From the NCBI RefSeq assembly GCF_001866645.1, contig NZ_MLYP01000006.1:62001-126000 (forward strand): a stretch of DNA of 64,000 bases. The letters are read 5' to 3'. The notes under the pieces were generated by a model. It was not told where the DNA came from. It did no database searches and saw nothing but the letters and a program-made list of their open reading frames with translations. Origin of the DNA: Streptomyces colonosanans (GTDB taxonomy: Bacteria > Actinomycetota > Actinomycetes > Streptomycetales > Streptomycetaceae). Positions 62,449 through 64,000 of the stretch are shown piece by piece. The position numbers were made by a program, and so were the translations under genes. Position 1 is the stretch's first letter; each line of letters begins with the position of its first letter.

Positions 62449-63678
62449 GTGAGCAGCGACCCGTGGGGCCGCGTCGACGAGACGGGGACCGTGTACGTGC
62501 GGACGGCCGACGGAGAGCAGGTCGTCGGTTCCTGGCAGGCCGGCTCCCCTGAGGAGGCGTTGGCCTACTTCGAGCGCAAGTACGAGGGCCTGGTTGTCGA
62601 GATCGGCCTCCTCGAGCGGCGAGTGCGGACCACCGACCTGTCGGCGAAGGACGCCCAGGCTGCGATCGACCACCTGCGCGAGCAGGTGGACGCGCACCAC
62701 GCGGTGGGCGACCTGGGGGCGCTGCGGGCCCGCCTGGACAAGCTCGTGGAGACCGTCGAGGCGCGCCGTGAGGAGCGTAAGGCGCAGCGGGCCAAGCAGT
62801 CCGACGAGGCGCGGCACGCCAAGGAGGCGCTGGTCGTCGAGGCGGAGGAGCTGGCGCAGTCCGAGCAGTGGCGGTCGGCCGGTGAGCGGCTGCGGGCGCT
62901 GGTGGACACCTGGAAGGGGCTGCCGCGTCTGGACCGCAAGTCGGACGACGAGCTGTGGCACCGCTTCTCGCACGCCCGCTCGGCGTTCTCCAAGCGCCGC
63001 AAGGCGCACTTCGCGCAGCTGGACGCGCAGCGCGAGGATGCCCGCAAGATCAAGGAGAAGCTGGTCGCCGAGGCCGAGGCGCTGTCGAACTCGACGGACT
63101 GGGGTCCGACGGCGGCGCGCTACCGCGAGCTGATGGCGGACTGGAAGGCCGCGGGCCGTGCCCAGCGCGAGCACGAGGACGACCTGTGGAACCGGTTCCG
63201 CGGCGCCCAGGACGTGTTCTTCGCCGCGCGCAGCACGATCTTCGCGGAGCGTGACGCCGAGCAGGCCGAGAACCTCAAGCTGAAGGAGGAGTTGGCCGGG
63301 GAGGCGGAGAAGCTGCTGCCGGTCACGGACCTGAAGGCCGCACGGTCCGCCTTCCGCTCGATCAACGAGCGCTGGGAGGCCATCGGCCATGTGCCGCGCG
63401 AGGCCCGCCCGAAGATCGAAGGCCGGATGCACGCGGTCGAGCGGGCCATCCAGGAGTCCGAGGAAGCCGAGTGGCGCCGCACGAACCCGGAGGCGCGTGC
63501 GCGTGCCGCGGGTCTCACCGGCCAGTTGCAGGCGGCCGTGGACAAGCTGAAGGGCCAGATCGAGCAGGCTCGGGCCGCGGGCAACACCGCGAAGGCCGAG
63601 AAGCTGGAGAAGGAGCTGGAGGGCCGTCAGGCGCTCCTGGACCAGGCGCTCAAGGGCCTGCAGGAGTTCGGCGGCTGA
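62449..63678 (+). CDS. DUF349 domain-containing protein
   Basis: This 409-residue, highly charged helical protein has several DUF349 repeats, each with a W-K pattern: LVDTWKGLPRLDRKSDDELWHRF near 147-169, LMADWKAAGRAQREHEDDLWNRFR near 227-250 and INERWEAIGHVPREARPKIEGRM near 304-326. The first 60 residues are a short beta-rich part (GTVYVRTADGEQVVGSW). DUF349 proteins are linked to ribonucleoprotein binding in some bacteria, but no role is settled. The GTG at 62449 follows GGAGGAGG. The terminator at 63698 separates it from relA. Confidence 0.9.
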   Translation: MSSDPWGRVDETGTVYVRTADGEQVVGSWQAGSPEEALAYFERKYEGLVVEIGLLERRVRTTDLSAKDAQAAIDHLREQVDAHHAVGDLGALRARLDKLVETVEARREERKAQRAKQSDEARHAKEALVVEAEELAQSEQWRSAGERLRALVDTWKGLPRLDRKSDDELWHRFSHARSAFSKRRKAHFAQLDAQREDARKIKEKLVAEAEALSNSTDWGPTAARYRELMADWKAAGRAQREHEDDLWNRFRGAQDVFFAARSTIFAERDAEQAENLKLKEELAGEAEKLLPVTDLKAARSAFRSINERWEAIGHVPREARPKIEGRMHAVERAIQESEEAEWRRTNPEARARAAGLTGQLQAAVDKLKGQIEQARAAGNTAKAEKLEKELEGRQALLDQALKGLQEFGG

Positions 63679-63697
63679 CATCCCGTCGGCTCGTACG

Positions 63698-63731
63698 AAA
63701 GGGGCTCCCGTACCTGTACGGGAGCCCCTTT
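63698..63731. terminator. Bidirectional terminator, 16-bp perfect stem
   Basis: AAAGGGGCTCCCGTAC (63698-63713) pairs perfectly with GTACGGGAGCCCCTTT (63716-63731). The A-run before and T-run after suit termination of both the DUF349 gene and relA. Confidence 0.93.
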
Positions 63732-63748
63732 CCTGTAGGCGTTCGGGG

Positions 63749-64000
63749 TTACGGCCTGCGGGCCGACGTCACGCGGTAGACGTCGTACACGCCCTCCACA
63801 CCGCGTACCGCCTTCAGGACGTGGCCCAGGTGTTTCGGGTCACCCATCTCGAAGGTGAAACGGGAGGTGGCCACGCGGTCGCGGGACGTCTGGACCGCGG
63901 CCGAGAGGATGTTGACGTGCTGGTCGGACAGGACCCGGGTGACGTCCGAGAGCAGTCGCGAGCGGTCCAGCGCCTCCACCTGGATCGCCACCAGGAAGAC
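63749..64000 (-). CDS. relA: (p)ppGpp synthetase/hydrolase RelA, C-terminal ACT domain (partial)
   Basis: The 3' end of a minus-strand gene runs off the window. The 83 visible residues form an ACT domain with [38 protein letters not shown] and [21 protein letters not shown], the regulatory end of Rel/SpoT-type (p)ppGpp enzymes. In Streptomyces this bifunctional RelA controls the stringent response and antibiotic production. The catalytic domains lie outside the window. Confidence 0.93.
   Translation of the reverse strand, partial: VFLVAIQVEALDRSRLLSDVTRVLSDQHVNILSAAVQTSRDRVATSRFTFEMGDPKHLGHVLKAVRGVEGVYDVYRVTSARRP

Overview
This 64 kb window is chromosomal DNA from a Streptomyces-type actinomycete. 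The sequence is GC-rich, many genes start with GTG or TTG, and adjacent genes often overlap by four bases. It carries the developmental regulator BldD with its own binding boxes, the actinobacterial IHF protein, and a run of housekeeping genes (fmt, priA, metK, coaBC, rpoZ, gmk, pyr, efp, aro, mltG, ruvX, alaS, rpsD, rarA, hisS, relA) whose order I remember from Streptomyces core chromosomes. I see no phage, plasmid, insertion sequence, CRISPR array, rRNA or tRNA.

Layout. Positions 1-2.9 kb hold the riboflavin operon ribE-ribM-ribBA-ribH on the minus strand behind an FMN riboswitch. From 3.2 to 8.9 kb on the plus strand are a dehydrogenase-like protein, an MFS transporter, an NCS2 nucleobase permease, a DUF5995 protein and an LLM-class oxidoreductase. 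From 8.9 to 13.9 kb lies an accessory catabolic region: a flavin amine oxidase, a nitrilase-family hydrolase, the wreck of an ABC uptake operon (fused fragments of binding protein, permease and ATPase), an intact GntR/UTRA regulator with a perfect palindromic operator, and an Lrp-type regulator. From 14 to 20.8 kb come a GuaB1-family enzyme, a barstar/guanyl-RNase pair, a SorC regulator, rpe, rsmB and fmt. From 21 to 28.1 kb come a small HTH-like protein, priA, metK, coaBC, rpoZ, gmk and the IHF gene. From 28.4 to 38.5 kb lies the complete pyrimidine operon pyrR-pyrB-pyrC-PH-like protein-carA-carB-pyrD-pyrF, with a PyrR RNA-binding element overlapping the pyrR ribosome binding site. bldD faces it divergently. 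From 39.4 to 48.4 kb are nusB, efp, an M24 peptidase-like gene, a P-loop protein, then aroB, aroK, aroC, aroE and mltG. From 48.5 to 56 kb are ruvX, alaS, two small membrane-associated proteins, rpsD, rarA and a VKOR-family protein. After the accessory cluster described next, hisS, an MBL hydrolase, a membrane-anchored cyclophilin, a DUF349 protein and the 3' end of relA close the window.

The most unusual locus is 56.7-59.3 kb on the plus strand: a 28-residue peptide gene ending in Thr-Asn-Cys-Pro-Ser, an adenylate-forming enzyme of the PaaK/LuxE type, and, translationally coupled to it, a nine-helix membrane protein carrying the YD and GxGD signatures of presenilin/signal-peptide-peptidase aspartyl proteases. 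I read this as a candidate peptide-maturation or peptide-signalling system in which the membrane protease acts on the small hydrophobic peptide. That role is inference. The three genes and the catalytic motifs are visible directly.

Other points of interest are a dispersed repeat incorporated in frame into a DUF6167 gene, an M24 peptidase homologue beside efp whose metal ligands are substituted, a PriA that lacks helicase motifs, and an ABC ATPase relic immediately upstream of the peptide cluster.
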